Assembly: GCF_009738185.1 (NCBI RefSeq)
Contig: NZ_CP046509.1
Coordinates: 3,041,501 to 3,105,500, forward strand
DNA: 64,000 nt
From: Erwinia sorbitola
Lineage (GTDB): Bacteria; Pseudomonadota; Gammaproteobacteria; Enterobacterales; Enterobacteriaceae
Reading direction: 5' to 3'
Every line of letters begins with the position of its first letter. Positions within the stretch are counted from its first letter, which is position 1. Positions 16,438-26,700 of the stretch are shown here, in pieces. Below the pieces are notes generated by a model, which searched no databases, was not told where the DNA came from, and was given only the letters and a program-made list of their open reading frames with translations. The position numbers were made by a program, and so were the translations under genes.

Positions 16438-17424
16438 ATGAGCTCATCTACACTGTGTCCCTGGCGTATGCAGGTTCACCATATCCAGCAGGAAACCCCG
16501 GATGTCTGGACGCTGGCGCTGATTAACCATGATTTCTACCGCTGGCAGGCGGGCCAGTTTGCCCTGGTGAAAATCGGTAACAGTGATGAACTGCGCGCTT
16601 ACACGCTCTCATCCACACCCGGACAAAGTCCGTTTATCACTCTGACCATTCGTCATATTGAACAAGGTAAAGGCTCCGGCTGGCTGACACAGCATGTACG
16701 ACCCGGTAATGATATCTGGCTGTCGGATCCTCAGGGAGATTTCAGCTGTGAACGCCACCCTGCAAGCCATTACCTTTTTCTGGCAGCGGGCTGTGGTATC
16801 ACGCCAATTATGTCGATGTGCCGCTGGCTGAAGGCAAAACAGCCTGACTGTAACGTGCAGCTGCTGTACAGCGTGCGATCGCCGCAGGACATTATTTTTG
16901 CTGATGAACTGCGCACCATGCAGCCATGGTTAACGCTGACGATTATCGCCGAAAACAGAGCTACAGATGAGATGCTATCTGGCCGACTTGACGGGCAGCG
17001 TCTGGCGGCGCTGGTGCCTGACATTAATCGTCGTACGGTGATGATCTGTGGGCCACAGCCCTATATGGACGGCGCGCAACAGAGTGCGCAGGCGCTGGGG
17101 GCAGAGAAAATCTTACTCGAGCAGTTCAATCCAACTGACAGCGCAGAGGCCAGCGCCGGTGATGTACAGTTTACGATCCGCAGTCCGAAGCTGTTACAGG
17201 GCGCTACCTTTCCGTCGGGATGGTCATTGCTGGCGGCGATGGAACAGCATCAGCTGCCTGTCGCCACAGCCTGCCGCTCCGGCGTATGCGGCTGCTGCAA
17301 AACCCGCATTGCTGAGGGGAACTATCGCACCAGCAGCCAGCAGACGCTGACTGAAAGCGAAATCAATGCAGGCTATGTGCTGGCCTGTAGCTGTTTCCCG
17401 CAGAGTGATATTGTCCTCGCCTGA
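16438..17424 (+). CDS. hcr: NADH oxidoreductase Hcr
   Basis: Reductase partner of Hcp. The 328-residue product has an FAD-binding domain with RAYTLSS, an NAD-binding domain (AAGCGITPIMSM, GPQPYMDG) and a C-terminal plant-type ferredoxin domain with CRSGVCGCC and a distal Cys in LACSCFP. The order FAD-NAD-2Fe2S is that of E. coli Hcr. It is translated from the same message as hcp and ends at a terminator at 17439. Confidence 0.96.
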   Translation: MSSSTLCPWRMQVHHIQQETPDVWTLALINHDFYRWQAGQFALVKIGNSDELRAYTLSSTPGQSPFITLTIRHIEQGKGSGWLTQHVRPGNDIWLSDPQGDFSCERHPASHYLFLAAGCGITPIMSMCRWLKAKQPDCNVQLLYSVRSPQDIIFADELRTMQPWLTLTIIAENRATDEMLSGRLDGQRLAALVPDINRRTVMICGPQPYMDGAQQSAQALGAEKILLEQFNPTDSAEASAGDVQFTIRSPKLLQGATFPSGWSLLAAMEQHQLPVATACRSGVCGCCKTRIAEGNYRTSSQQTLTESEINAGYVLACSCFPQSDIVLA

Positions 17425-17438
17425 TCCTCTCTTTTTTG

Positions 17439-17468
17439 CCGTGTGAAACTGCTTGTTTCACACGGTTT
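17439..17468 (+). terminator. hcp-hcr terminator
   Basis: Stem CCGTGTGAAAC / GTTTCACACGG, short loop, then TTT. Confidence 0.75.
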
Positions 17469-17555
17469 CTACTTTTCAGTGATGCTTAAACTAAGCTTGT
17501 GGCAGCAATCTCCACCTTCCCGCTGAAGGATATCTCCACAACTGAGGAAAAAAGC

Positions 17556-19277
17556 ATGAAGCAAACTGTTGCGGCCCTGGTGGCAAAAACACTGGAAAGT
17601 GCAGGAGTGAAACGGATCTGGGGCGTTACGGGTGACTCACTGAACGGTCTGAGTGACAGCCTTAATCGCATGGGTACCATCCGCTGGATGCCTACCCGCC
17701 ATGAAGAGGTTGCTGCTTTTGCTGCCGGAGCAGAAGCGCATCTTACCGGCGAGCTGGCGGTCTGCGCCGGTTCCTGCGGGCCGGGTAACCTGCATCTGAT
17801 TAATGGCCTCTTCGACTGCCACCGCAACCATGTACCGGTGCTGGCGATCGCTGCCCATATTCCTTCGGCTGAGATCGGCAGTAACTATTTCCAGGAGACT
17901 CATCCGCAAGAGCTATTCCGCGAATGCAGTCACTATTGCGAGCTGGTTTCCAATCCGGAGCAGCTGCCACAGGTGCTTGGCATCGCCATGCGCAAAGCAA
18001 TCCTTAATAAAGGCGTATCCGTTGTGGTTCTGCCGGGTGATATTGCGCTACAGCTGGCACCAGAAGGAGCCTCATCCGAATGGTATCCTCCGCAGCTTCC
18101 GCAGGTACAGCCCGTTGCTGCGGAGCTGGAAAAACTGGCAGAGGTGCTCAATCAGGCCGGTAATATCACCCTGCTGTGCGGCAGCGGCTGCGCGGGCGCT
18201 CACAGTGAAGTGGTGGCACTGGCAGAAACGCTAAAAGCCCCGGTCGTTCACGCCCTGCGCGGTAAAGAGCATATCGAATACGATAATCCTTATGACGTAG
18301 GCATGACCGGATTGATTGGTTTTTCCTCCGGTTATCACGCCATGATGAACGCTGACACCCTTTTGGTTCTTGGCAGTCAGTTCCCGTACCGCGCTTTTTA
18401 CCCGGCAGATGCCAAAATTATCCAGATTGATATCAATCCCGGCAGCCTTGGCAGTCACTGCCAGCTGGATATGGCGCTGGTGGGGGATATCAAATCGACT
18501 CTTAGCGCCCTGCTGCCTCAGCTGGAGGTCAAAACGGATCGCGGCTTCCTGGATAAGGCGCTGGAGCACTACACGAAAGCGCGTAAAGAGCTGGATGACC
18601 TTGCCACAGCCAACGATAAACAGCCCATACACCCGCAGTATCTCGCACAGCAGATCAGCCACTTTGCCAGCGATGATGCGATCTTCACCTGCGATGTAGG
18701 TACTCCGACCGTCTGGGCTGCCCGCTACCTGAAAATGAACGGCAGACGACGCCTGCTCGGCTCCTTCAGCCACGGTTCAATGGCCAATGCCATGCCGCAG
18801 GCAATTGGTGCGCAGGCCATCGATCCTCAACGTCAGGTTATTGCGATGTGCGGCGACGGGGGATTCAGTATGCTGATGGGGGATTTCCTTTCGCTGGCCC
18901 AGTTAAAGCTGCCGGTTAAAATCGTGGTATTTAACAACAGCGTACTGGGTTTTGTGGCGATGGAGATGAAATCCGGCGGTTATCTCACCGACGGTACCGA
19001 TCTGGAAAACCCTAATTTTGCGGCGATTGCTGAAGCCTGCGGCGTTAAGGGATTCCGTGTAGAGCAGGCATCCCAACTGGATAATGCACTACAGCAGGCA
19101 CTGGCTCACGACGGACCGGCGCTGATCGACGTGGTCACAGCCAAAGAGGAGCTGGCCATGCCGCCGCAGATCAAACTGGAGCAGGCCAAAGGCTTCAGCC
19201 TGTATATGCTGCGGGCAATTATTAATGGCCGTGGTGATGAGTTAGTTGATCTGGCAAAAACTAACTGGCTACGGTAA
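17556..19277 (+). CDS. poxB: pyruvate dehydrogenase (quinone) PoxB
   Basis: A thiamine-diphosphate and FAD enzyme on the inner face of the membrane that converts pyruvate to acetate and CO2 and passes electrons to ubiquinone. The 573-residue product starts MKQTVAALVAKTL behind a GAGGAAAA ribosome site; an in-frame ATG 57 bases upstream adds unconserved residues. TPP is bound by the GDGGFSM...NN segment; the catalytic Glu lies in RHEEVAAF. The C-terminal membrane-binding segment (GFSLYMLRAIINGRGDELVDL) is present in full. The gene follows hcp-hcr as in E. coli, but with its own promoter region after the terminator. Confidence 0.97.
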   Translation: MKQTVAALVAKTLESAGVKRIWGVTGDSLNGLSDSLNRMGTIRWMPTRHEEVAAFAAGAEAHLTGELAVCAGSCGPGNLHLINGLFDCHRNHVPVLAIAAHIPSAEIGSNYFQETHPQELFRECSHYCELVSNPEQLPQVLGIAMRKAILNKGVSVVVLPGDIALQLAPEGASSEWYPPQLPQVQPVAAELEKLAEVLNQAGNITLLCGSGCAGAHSEVVALAETLKAPVVHALRGKEHIEYDNPYDVGMTGLIGFSSGYHAMMNADTLLVLGSQFPYRAFYPADAKIIQIDINPGSLGSHCQLDMALVGDIKSTLSALLPQLEVKTDRGFLDKALEHYTKARKELDDLATANDKQPIHPQYLAQQISHFASDDAIFTCDVGTPTVWAARYLKMNGRRRLLGSFSHGSMANAMPQAIGAQAIDPQRQVIAMCGDGGFSMLMGDFLSLAQLKLPVKIVVFNNSVLGFVAMEMKSGGYLTDGTDLENPNFAAIAEACGVKGFRVEQASQLDNALQQALAHDGPALIDVVTAKEELAMPPQIKLEQAKGFSLYMLRAIINGRGDELVDLAKTNWLR

Positions 19278-19296
19278 AAATGTGAAGGCCTTTTAT

Positions 19297-19320
19297 ACGG
19301 ACGCTGCGGCGTCCGTTTTA
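19297..19320 (+). terminator. poxB terminator
   Basis: Stem ACGGACGC / GCGTCCGT with a four-base loop, then TTTTA, just before ltaE. Confidence 0.75.
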
Positions 19321-19340
19321 CCGTTGACAGGAGAATAAGC

Positions 19341-20345
19341 TTGATTGATCTGCGTAGTGATACCGTTACCCGCCCCACCCAGGCGATGCTAAATGCGATG
19401 ATCCAGGCCGAAACCGGCGACGATGTGTACGGTGATGACCCTACGGTGAATAAACTGGAAGCAGAAGCCGCCCGACTGAGCGGCAAGGCCGCAGCACTGT
19501 TCCTGCCAACGGGTACCCAGGCTAACCTGGTGGCTCTGCTCTGCCACTGCCAGCGCGGAGAAGAGTATATCGTCGGCCAGCTGGCGCATAACTATAAATA
19601 TGAAGCAGGCGGCGCGGCGGTGCTGGGCAGCATACAGCCGCAGCCGATTGCTGCCGCCGCTGACGGCACGCTACCGCTGGATGTGGTCGCGCAATATATC
19701 AAACCAGATGATGTGCATTTCGCTATCACTCGCTTGTTAAGCCTTGAGAACACCCATAACGGCAAAGTGCTGCCGGTTGAGTATTTGCAACAGGCGTGGA
19801 CTTTTACCCGTGAACGCAATCTGGCGCTGCATATTGACGGTGCACGTATTTTCAACGCAGCAGTGGCGCTGCAAGTGCCACTGGAAGCGCTCGCCCGCTA
19901 TAGCGATACGCTGACCATCTGCCTCTCTAAAGGACTGGGAACGCCGGTGGGGTCGCTGCTGTGTGGGAGTGAGGAGTTTATCCGGCGCGCACGCCGCTGG
20001 CGTAAAATGACCGGCGGCGGGATGCGTCAGGCGGGCATTCTGGCGGCAGCAGGACTGTATGCCCTGGAGCACAATGTGGCTCGCCTGAAAGATGACCATG
20101 ATAACGCAGCATGGCTGGCGGAAGCGCTACGTGATATCGGCGTTGATGTCACCCGCTGTGACACCAATATGGTGTTTCTGCGCCTGCCAGAAGCGCAGGT
20201 CACCACGCTGGGGCCATGGATGCAGGAACGCGGTATTCTCATCAGCCCTGGCGCGATTACCCGCCTGGTCACTCATCTGGACGTCAACCGCGAGGCTTTG
20301 CAACAGCTGGTCAGCCAGTGGCAGGCATTTTTAGCTACGCAGTAA
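19341..20345 (+). CDS. ltaE: low-specificity L-threonine aldolase LtaE
   Basis: A PLP enzyme that splits L-allo-threonine and L-threonine into glycine and acetaldehyde. The 334-residue product begins at TTG (MIDLRSDTVTRP), with AGGAG seven bases upstream. The PLP lysine is K197 in CLSKGLGTPVGS; the His of QLAHNYKYE and the DGAR motif are also present. It converges with amiD, whose stop lies one base past the ltaE stop. Confidence 0.97.
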   Translation: MIDLRSDTVTRPTQAMLNAMIQAETGDDVYGDDPTVNKLEAEAARLSGKAAALFLPTGTQANLVALLCHCQRGEEYIVGQLAHNYKYEAGGAAVLGSIQPQPIAAAADGTLPLDVVAQYIKPDDVHFAITRLLSLENTHNGKVLPVEYLQQAWTFTRERNLALHIDGARIFNAAVALQVPLEALARYSDTLTICLSKGLGTPVGSLLCGSEEFIRRARRWRKMTGGGMRQAGILAAAGLYALEHNVARLKDDHDNAAWLAEALRDIGVDVTRCDTNMVFLRLPEAQVTTLGPWMQERGILISPGAITRLVTHLDVNREALQQLVSQWQAFLATQ

Positions 20346-20346
20346 C

Positions 20347-21189
20347 TCAGTCAGAACCGTATTTTTCCAGCAGTGCAGCGGCGATGGCTTCTGTTTCAGC
20401 ATCGGCCATACCGCTGTAATCTGACGGACGAAAGTGCATCTGAAACGCTGCGATGAGCGCCTGCTGCTGATACGGTTTCATCTGCGACGTAACCTCATAG
20501 CCATAACGGGCCAGCAGACTCAGCAGACGGGCCTTATCCACCCGCTGCGTCGGGACACGGCCCGCCAGCCAGTATGTCACCCTTTCGGCATCAGGCCAGG
20601 CTCCCACGCCCTGTTGGGCAAACCACTGCCAGGGAAACAGCGGGCCTGGATCCTGCTTGCGCAATGGGGCAATATCACTGTGTGCCACCACATCTTGTGG
20701 CCGGATCCCGTAGCGCTGGACAATATCGCGCATCAGCGGCAGCAGTGCATCCATTTGCGACTGAGGGAAAGGCTGCCAAATCACCACCCCGCTGTCACGA
20801 CGCCAGCCCCGGTTTTCAAGCTCGATACCGATCGAGGTGTCATTTAAGCGCGTGGCACCGCGCCAGAAACTCTCGCCAGCATGCCATGCCAGCATCGACT
20901 CAGGCACCAGTCGCCACACCATCGGCTGACCGTCATATTTCGGCGGCGAGGCCGGTAACAAATAGTGCGCACTGACGCTGCGATCGGTCAGCGTGTTCAG
21001 TGAGCGCGGAAAATCCCCTGCGGTGTAATGAATGACTAACACTTTAACGCGAGGACGCGCACCGTAAGCTTCCTGACGGGTGTCCACCATATATCCCTGG
21101 TGCTGTTGCAGCCCTTCCGGGGTGATGGAGGTGTACAGAAAAATCGCCAGCAGCAGCAACAGCGGGCGGACAATTGACAACGGGCTCAT
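20347..21189 (-). CDS. amiD: N-acetylmuramoyl-L-alanine amidase AmiD (no lipobox)
   Basis: A zinc amidase that cleaves MurNAc-L-Ala bonds, including anhydro-muropeptides. The 280-residue product has the Amidase_2 domain: zinc ligands in VIHYTAGDF and VAHSDIAP, the WHAGES motif and KQDPGPLFPW, then a C-terminal peptidoglycan-binding domain (FQMHFRPSDYSG). E. coli AmiD is an outer-membrane lipoprotein; here the N-terminus is hydrophobic (SIVRPLLLLLAIFLYTSI) but has no cysteine, so it cannot be lipidated there. It may be a cleaved or anchored periplasmic enzyme. The start overlaps the ybjQ stop by one base (TGATG), implying coupling. Confidence 0.93.
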   Translation of the reverse strand: MSPLSIVRPLLLLLAIFLYTSITPEGLQQHQGYMVDTRQEAYGARPRVKVLVIHYTAGDFPRSLNTLTDRSVSAHYLLPASPPKYDGQPMVWRLVPESMLAWHAGESFWRGATRLNDTSIGIELENRGWRRDSGVVIWQPFPQSQMDALLPLMRDIVQRYGIRPQDVVAHSDIAPLRKQDPGPLFPWQWFAQQGVGAWPDAERVTYWLAGRVPTQRVDKARLLSLLARYGYEVTSQMKPYQQQALIAAFQMHFRPSDYSGMADAETEAIAAALLEKYGSD

Positions 21190-21512
21190 CAGTGGTGCAG
21201 TTTAACAGCGGTACCGCTAACGCTGACCATCAGCATGCTGCTGTCTTTGCCCACGGTTTCGTAATCAATATCGATACCGACTATGGCATCGGCTCCCAGC
21301 GCTTTTGCTTCCGTTTCCATCTCAGCAAAAGCAATCTGACGCGCCTTACGCAGCTCTTTCTCATACGCACCGGAACGACCACCGACGATATCGCGGATCC
21401 CCGCGAAAAAGTCCTTAAAAATATTGGCACCGAGAATCGCTTCGCCAGTTACCACGCCACAGTATTCAGTAATCGGCTGGCCTTCTAACGTTGGCGTTGT
21501 GGAAAATTTCAT
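21189..21512 (-). CDS. ybjQ: YbjQ family protein
   Basis: A 107-residue UPF0145 (YbjQ) protein of unknown function, close to E. coli YbjQ over its whole length. The GVVTGEAILGANIF and ADAIVGIDIDYETVG segments are typical. It lies upstream of amiD with a one-base overlap, as in E. coli where the two are adjacent. An AGGAGAGCGAT ribosome site precedes the start. Confidence 0.95.
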   Translation of the reverse strand: MKFSTTPTLEGQPITEYCGVVTGEAILGANIFKDFFAGIRDIVGGRSGAYEKELRKARQIAFAEMETEAKALGADAIVGIDIDYETVGKDSSMLMVSVSGTAVKLHH

Positions 21513-21612
21513 ATCGCTCTCCTTTTCAATGATCGCATCGCTCTTGTAAATATCATGAACGGCTATACTTTAATGATAAAGCACACCCGCTGATAACAAT
21601 AAGGAAATCAAA

Positions 21613-22143
21613 ATGAAATACCAGTCATTTGCTGCCGTAGTACCCCTTGCGCTGCTACTCAGCGCCTGTACTACAGTAGAACCCGCCTACAAGGATATTG
21701 GCACCCGGGTGGCCCCCTGTGCCGATGGCGGCCCGGACAGCGTAGCGCAACAGTTCTACGATCTGCGCGTCCAGCAGCCAACGCAGGGCATACCGGATGC
21801 ACAACTTCTGGCAAAATATCGTCCGCTACTCAGCGAGTCCCTCTACCAGTCGTTGATCAATGCACAGACTAAACCGAATAAAACGGCACTGCTGCGCGGC
21901 GATATCTTCTCAAGCCAGAGCCAGGGCCCAACTTCAGCCAGCGTGGCAGACGCCTCAACTATCCCCAATACCGATGCGCGTAATATTCCGCTGCGAGTCA
22001 CGCTGAAGCGCGGAGATACCAGCTGGCAGGACGAGGTACTGATGGTTCGTGAAGGCACCTGCTGGTCGGTCAGCGACGTGCGCTATCTGGGCCATAACCC
22101 GCATTTATCCGGCGGTTCGCTGGTTCAGCAACTGCAAAGATAA
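21613..22143 (+). CDS. ybjP: YbjP family lipoprotein (DUF3828)
   Basis: A predicted lipoprotein of 176 residues. The signal ends LLLSAC, giving a lipidated Cys19. The mature part matches E. coli YbjP (GGPDSVAQQFYD, STIPNTDARNIPLRV, WQDEVLMV). Function is unknown. It is transcribed away from ybjQ-amiD, and in E. coli it neighbours artP; here 4.9 kb of other DNA intervenes. Confidence 0.93.
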   Translation: MKYQSFAAVVPLALLLSACTTVEPAYKDIGTRVAPCADGGPDSVAQQFYDLRVQQPTQGIPDAQLLAKYRPLLSESLYQSLINAQTKPNKTALLRGDIFSSQSQGPTSASVADASTIPNTDARNIPLRVTLKRGDTSWQDEVLMVREGTCWSVSDVRYLGHNPHLSGGSLVQQLQR

Positions 22144-22333
22144 AGGCATTATCACTGCCGCTGGCGCAGGCTGGCGGCGGACTCTCCTGCCCGATATATC
22201 CCCAAATGCTTTCCTCTATCTTCCGCCAAATAATTTAAAAATCATGGTTTTACTATTCATGTTAACCCTCTATGGCCGTACCTTGCTGTGTACGGTTTCA
22301 TTAATCTTATTAATCATTTAACCAACTGATTAA
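22144..22333. other. non-coding stretch after ybjP
   Basis: Left junction of the AT-richer block inserted between ybjP and artP. Nothing recognisable apart from a drop in GC after about 22200. Confidence 0.4.
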
Positions 22334-22583
22334 TGCTATATACACCCTGATAATATCGATAGTATTGGAATAGAAATAGTTGGTAAATCAATGGAGGTAA
22401 ATAACAGAAAAAACGGGTAAAGATGAATATATTTACGAACCAGTTAATGACAAACAAAACGAATCACTAAAGTGGCTCATAAAAGAGCTAACTGAGACGT
22501 TAAATGTTTCAATGAATGAAATATACCGCCATCCTGAAATAGGTAGAAAAAATGCAACAGAGGCTAGCACTGCGAGATGGTAA
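22334..22583 (+). pseudogene. frameshifted N-acetylmuramoyl-L-alanine amidase remnant
   Basis: Two adjacent frames together read as the C-terminal half of an Amidase_2-type protein. From 22334 one frame reads YIHPDNIDSIGIEIVGKS and stops at 22418. From 22401 another frame reads ITEKTGKDEYIYEPV, LKWLIKELTETLNV and IYRHPEIGRKN and stops at 22581-22583. DSIGIEIVG and YRHPE are amidase hallmarks. The break lies near a run of six A at 22408-22413. No upstream domain or start was found, so the gene is truncated and frameshifted. It differs from amiD. Confidence 0.65.
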
Positions 22584-22671
22584 ATATAAAAAATATTCAA
22601 TTATATTATCACTCATTTTTTCAACCATATATTACCAATTCGTTAAATATTAAAATTAAGTAAGGGATGAC

Positions 22672-23787
22672 ATGTTCCAGCTGCGGTTAGTCTCAATTAT
22701 CATTGTTCTGATGTGCATAACCGGCTGTGATGCCCCGCCAAAAGAAACAGATCCCCGAACTGAACCACCGCTGGTTAGAGTTACTAAAGCTATTCATGTC
22801 ACAGATTTTTCTCGCTCTTTTACGGGCGTAGTGGCTTCACGTGTTCAGAGTGATTTAGGGTTCAGAATTGCAGGAAAAGTGCTTGAGCGGATGGTTGATA
22901 CCGGTCAAACCGTCAAAAAGGGTCAGGCGCTGATGTTGCTGGATCCAAAAGATTTAGAATTGCAGGTAAAATCTGACGAACAGGCTTTAGCCGCTGCGCA
23001 ATCACGCGCCAGACAGGCTGCTGCTGATGAAGCACGGTATAAAAAACTATTAACTATCGGCGCAATCTCCTCTGCCACTTATGATCAGGTTAAAGCTCAG
23101 GCCGATATAACCAAAGCTGAATTACGCGCAGCTCAGGCCCAAACGAACGTTGCCAGAAATGCTACCGAATATTCGATACTAACAGCAGATGCTGACGGAG
23201 TTATCGTCGAGACCTTTGTCGAGCCAGGCCAGGTCGTTTCCGCAGGGCAAACAGCGATCAGGCTTGCCAGAGCAGGGCAGCGTGAAGCAGTAATAGATCT
23301 GCCCGAAACATTACGGATCCCACTTGGAACTATCGCATCTGCTAAATTATATGGTTTCAGCCAGGAAATTGGTCAGGCAACATTAAGGGAGCTGTCTGAT
23401 ACTGCCGACCCTATGACACGCACATTTAAAGCGAGATTTGTACTCACTCCTCCCCTTTCATCAGCTCCATTAGGAAGCACTATCACATTACAAATATCGC
23501 AGAGTGAACACCCGTCTGAACAATTAAAAGTTCCTTTAAGCGCAATAATAGAATCCGATAAGGGAAAAGGCCCCGGCATATGGGTTATCGCGGGAGAACC
23601 ACCGAAAGCATCATGGCGGTCGGTAAAAATAACCAGAATTAGTGACGACAACGCTATTGTTTCAGGAGATATCAATCCCAAAATAGAGATCGTCTCACTG
23701 GGTACTCATTTACTCCGGGAAGGTGAGGAAGTGAGACTGGAAAAAAATAAAAATAACTCGTCACAGGGAGGTCAGAATAATGAGTAA
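22672..23787 (+). CDS. RND efflux periplasmic adaptor, lipoprotein
   Basis: A membrane-fusion protein of 371 residues. The signal ends CITGC, a lipobox with Cys19. Then come the beta-barrel/lipoyl strand (FRIAGKVLERMVDTGQTVKKGQ), an alpha-helical hairpin (about 100-160) and the second lipoyl half (DGVIVETFVEPGQVVSAGQ). It overlaps the RND pump gene by 8 bases. The pair has no outer-membrane factor gene beside it, so it probably uses TolC. Base composition is lower in GC than the flanks, suggesting transfer. Substrate unknown. Confidence 0.92.
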   Translation: MFQLRLVSIIIVLMCITGCDAPPKETDPRTEPPLVRVTKAIHVTDFSRSFTGVVASRVQSDLGFRIAGKVLERMVDTGQTVKKGQALMLLDPKDLELQVKSDEQALAAAQSRARQAAADEARYKKLLTIGAISSATYDQVKAQADITKAELRAAQAQTNVARNATEYSILTADADGVIVETFVEPGQVVSAGQTAIRLARAGQREAVIDLPETLRIPLGTIASAKLYGFSQEIGQATLRELSDTADPMTRTFKARFVLTPPLSSAPLGSTITLQISQSEHPSEQLKVPLSAIIESDKGKGPGIWVIAGEPPKASWRSVKITRISDDNAIVSGDINPKIEIVSLGTHLLREGEEVRLEKNKNNSSQGGQNNE

Positions 23788-26700
23788 CTATAAATTTAAC
23801 CTCTCAGCCCTGGCCGTACGTGAAAAGTCGATTACACTTTTCTTGATTATAATTATCTCCATTTCAGGGGCCATCGCCTATTTAAAACTTGGACGTGCTG
23901 AAGATCCCCCTTTCACAGTGAAACAACTGACTGTCATTACTGCATGGCCCGGTGCGACGGCGGATGAGATGCAGAATCAGGTAGCGGATCCGCTTGAGAA
24001 GCGCATGCAAGAGTTAAGCTGGTATGACCGTACCGAAACCTATACCCGCCCGGGACTGGCATTCACCACGGTCTCGCTAAAAGACAGTACCCCTCCTGCG
24101 GAAGTTCCTGAACAGTTTTACCAGGCGCGAAAGAAAATAAGCGATGAATCGCACAAACTTCCCGCAGGAATAATAGGGCCGATGGTCAATGATGAATATT
24201 CGGATGTAACATTTGCCTTGTTCGCACTCAAAGCTAAAGGTGAACCTCAACGACAGCTGGTACAGGAAGCAGAAAAATTACGACAGCAATTCTTACATGT
24301 ACCCGGCGTTAAGAAAGTCGATATTATTGGTGAGCAAACTGAGCATATCTTCATCTCCTTTTCCTTTGAACGGCTGGCAACACTGGGTGTCACTCCCCAG
24401 CAAATTTTTTCAGCCCTGCATGATCAGAATGCACTCACTCCCGCAGGCTCCATTGACACTTCCGGCCCATATATCTTTATCCGCCTTGATGGTGCGTTCG
24501 ATAAACTGGATAAGATTCGAGAAACGCCCGTTGTGGTCGAAGGTAAAACGCTCAAATTAACCGACGTAGCCACCGTGGAACGGGGCTATGAAGATCCTGC
24601 CACATTTATGGTGCGCAGTAATGGCGAGCCAGCGTTACTATTAGGGATCATCATGCGTGACGGCTGGAATGGGCTGGATCTCGGTAAAGCACTGGATTTA
24701 GAAACACAAAAAATTAACCATCGTTTACCCCTCGGTATGGCTCTAACCAAGATCACCGACCAGTCAGTAAACATTCGTTCTGCCGTAGATGAATTTATGA
24801 TGAAATTCTTTGTGGCACTGCTGGTTGTTATTGGGGTGTGCTTCCTGAGTATGGGCCTGCGGGTAGGAATTATCGTGGCAGCAGCGGTACCTCTTACACT
24901 TGCAGTGGTCTTTATTGTCATGGGTGCCACAGGGAAAAATCTCGACCGCATCACACTTGGCTCATTAATTATCGCACTTGGGTTACTGGTTGATGACGCG
25001 ATCATCGCCATCGAGATGATGGTTGTGAAAATGGATGAAGGCTACAGCCGGATTAAAGCCTCTGCCTGTGCCTGGAGCCTCACTGCCGCACCAATGCTTT
25101 CCGGAACGCTAATCACCGCTATTGGATTTATGCCTAATGCATTTGCTGAATCAACCGCTGGTGAATATACCAGTAATATGTTCTGGATTGTCGGTGTTGC
25201 CCTGATTGCATCCTGGATAGTGGCCGTAGTATTCACGCCTTACCTTGGTGTGGCTTTATTGCCCGATAGACAAAAAACTAAACAGGGCAGAGACTCCATC
25301 TATAGCAGCAAAAACTACAATAAGTTCAGAAAGTTGCTTATATCAATCATCACGCGCAAATGGCTGGTAGTTTTCTTGGTTACAGGCTCCCTTCTGCTGG
25401 CGGCTCTGGGCATGGGCCTGGTGAAGAAACAATTTTTCCCAATATCCGACCGCCCGGAAGTACTTGTCGAAATTCAGATGCCTTACGGAACCTCTATCAG
25501 GGAAACATCGGCAACGGTCAAAGCAGTGGAAAACTGGCTGAACGATCAGAAAGAAGCCCAGGTCATCACCTCTTATATCGGACAAGGGCCGCCGCGTTTT
25601 TACCTTGCAATGTCGCCAGAGCTTCCCGACCCTTCATTCGCGAAAATGGTGATTCTTACTGAAAATGCAGAGGCCCGTGAAGAACTTAAGTATCGGCTGC
25701 GCCAGGCAATCAGCGACGGACGAACACCCGCTGCAAAAGTCCATGTAACACAGCTTGTTTTCGGCCCTTATTCCCCCTACCCGGTGGCATACCGAATTAT
25801 GGGGCCAGAACCGAAGATACTGCGCCAGATTGCGACTAAAGTGGAAAAAGTAATGCATAACAATCCATCCATGAGAACAGTGAATATGGACTGGGGTTCT
25901 AAGGTTCCAACATTACATTTTTCGCTGGATCAAGACCGCCTGCAGGCACTGGGATTAACCACAGCGTCTGTTTCTCAGCAGCTGCAATTTCTGCTGTCGG
26001 GTCTCCCTGTTACAGAAGTCAGGCAAGATAACCGTACTGTACAAGTGACGGGCAGAGCCAGAGACGATACCGGAACCAATCTCAAAAAGATTTCGGCGTT
26101 CACATTACAAGGTTCTTCAGGGCAGAAAATTCCCTTATCTCAGATAGGAAAAATCGAGGTTTTAATGGAGGAACCGATTCAAAGGCGCAGAGACAGAATA
26201 CCGACATTAACGGTACGCGGCGATGTTGCTGAAGGTATCCAGCCGCCTGATATCTCGAAGGTAATAATGAGAGATCTCCAGCCGATTATTGCAGAGCTGC
26301 CGGCTGATTACAGAATTGAGCAAGCCGGATCGATAGAAGAGTCGGAAAAATCCAGCGATGCCATGCTCCCTCTCTTCCCCATAATGATCGCATTGACATT
26401 ATTGATAATTATTCTGCAAGTACGATCGATTGCGGCAATGATCATGGTGTTCGCCACCTGTCCGTTAGGGCTGATTGGCGTAGTGCCAACCTTACTGATT
26501 TTTCAGCAACCTTTCGGGATTAGCGCCCTCGGGGGGCTAATTGCACTGGCGGGAATATTAATGCGCAACACTCTCATACTGATCGGCCAGATTCATCATA
26601 ATGAAAGGGCGGGGCTCGACCCGTTTAACGCGGTTATTGAGGCCACCATCCAGCGCGCACGCCCGGTTCTGCTGACGGCACTGGCCGCCATTCTGGCCTT

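Noticed and set aside
22391..22420. Slippery heptamer A-AAA-AAC in frame after an ATG, as if for programmed frameshifting
   Set aside because: A -1 slip leads to a frame that stops soon and does not match the amidase tail, which needs +1. No full gene precedes. Decay is simpler.
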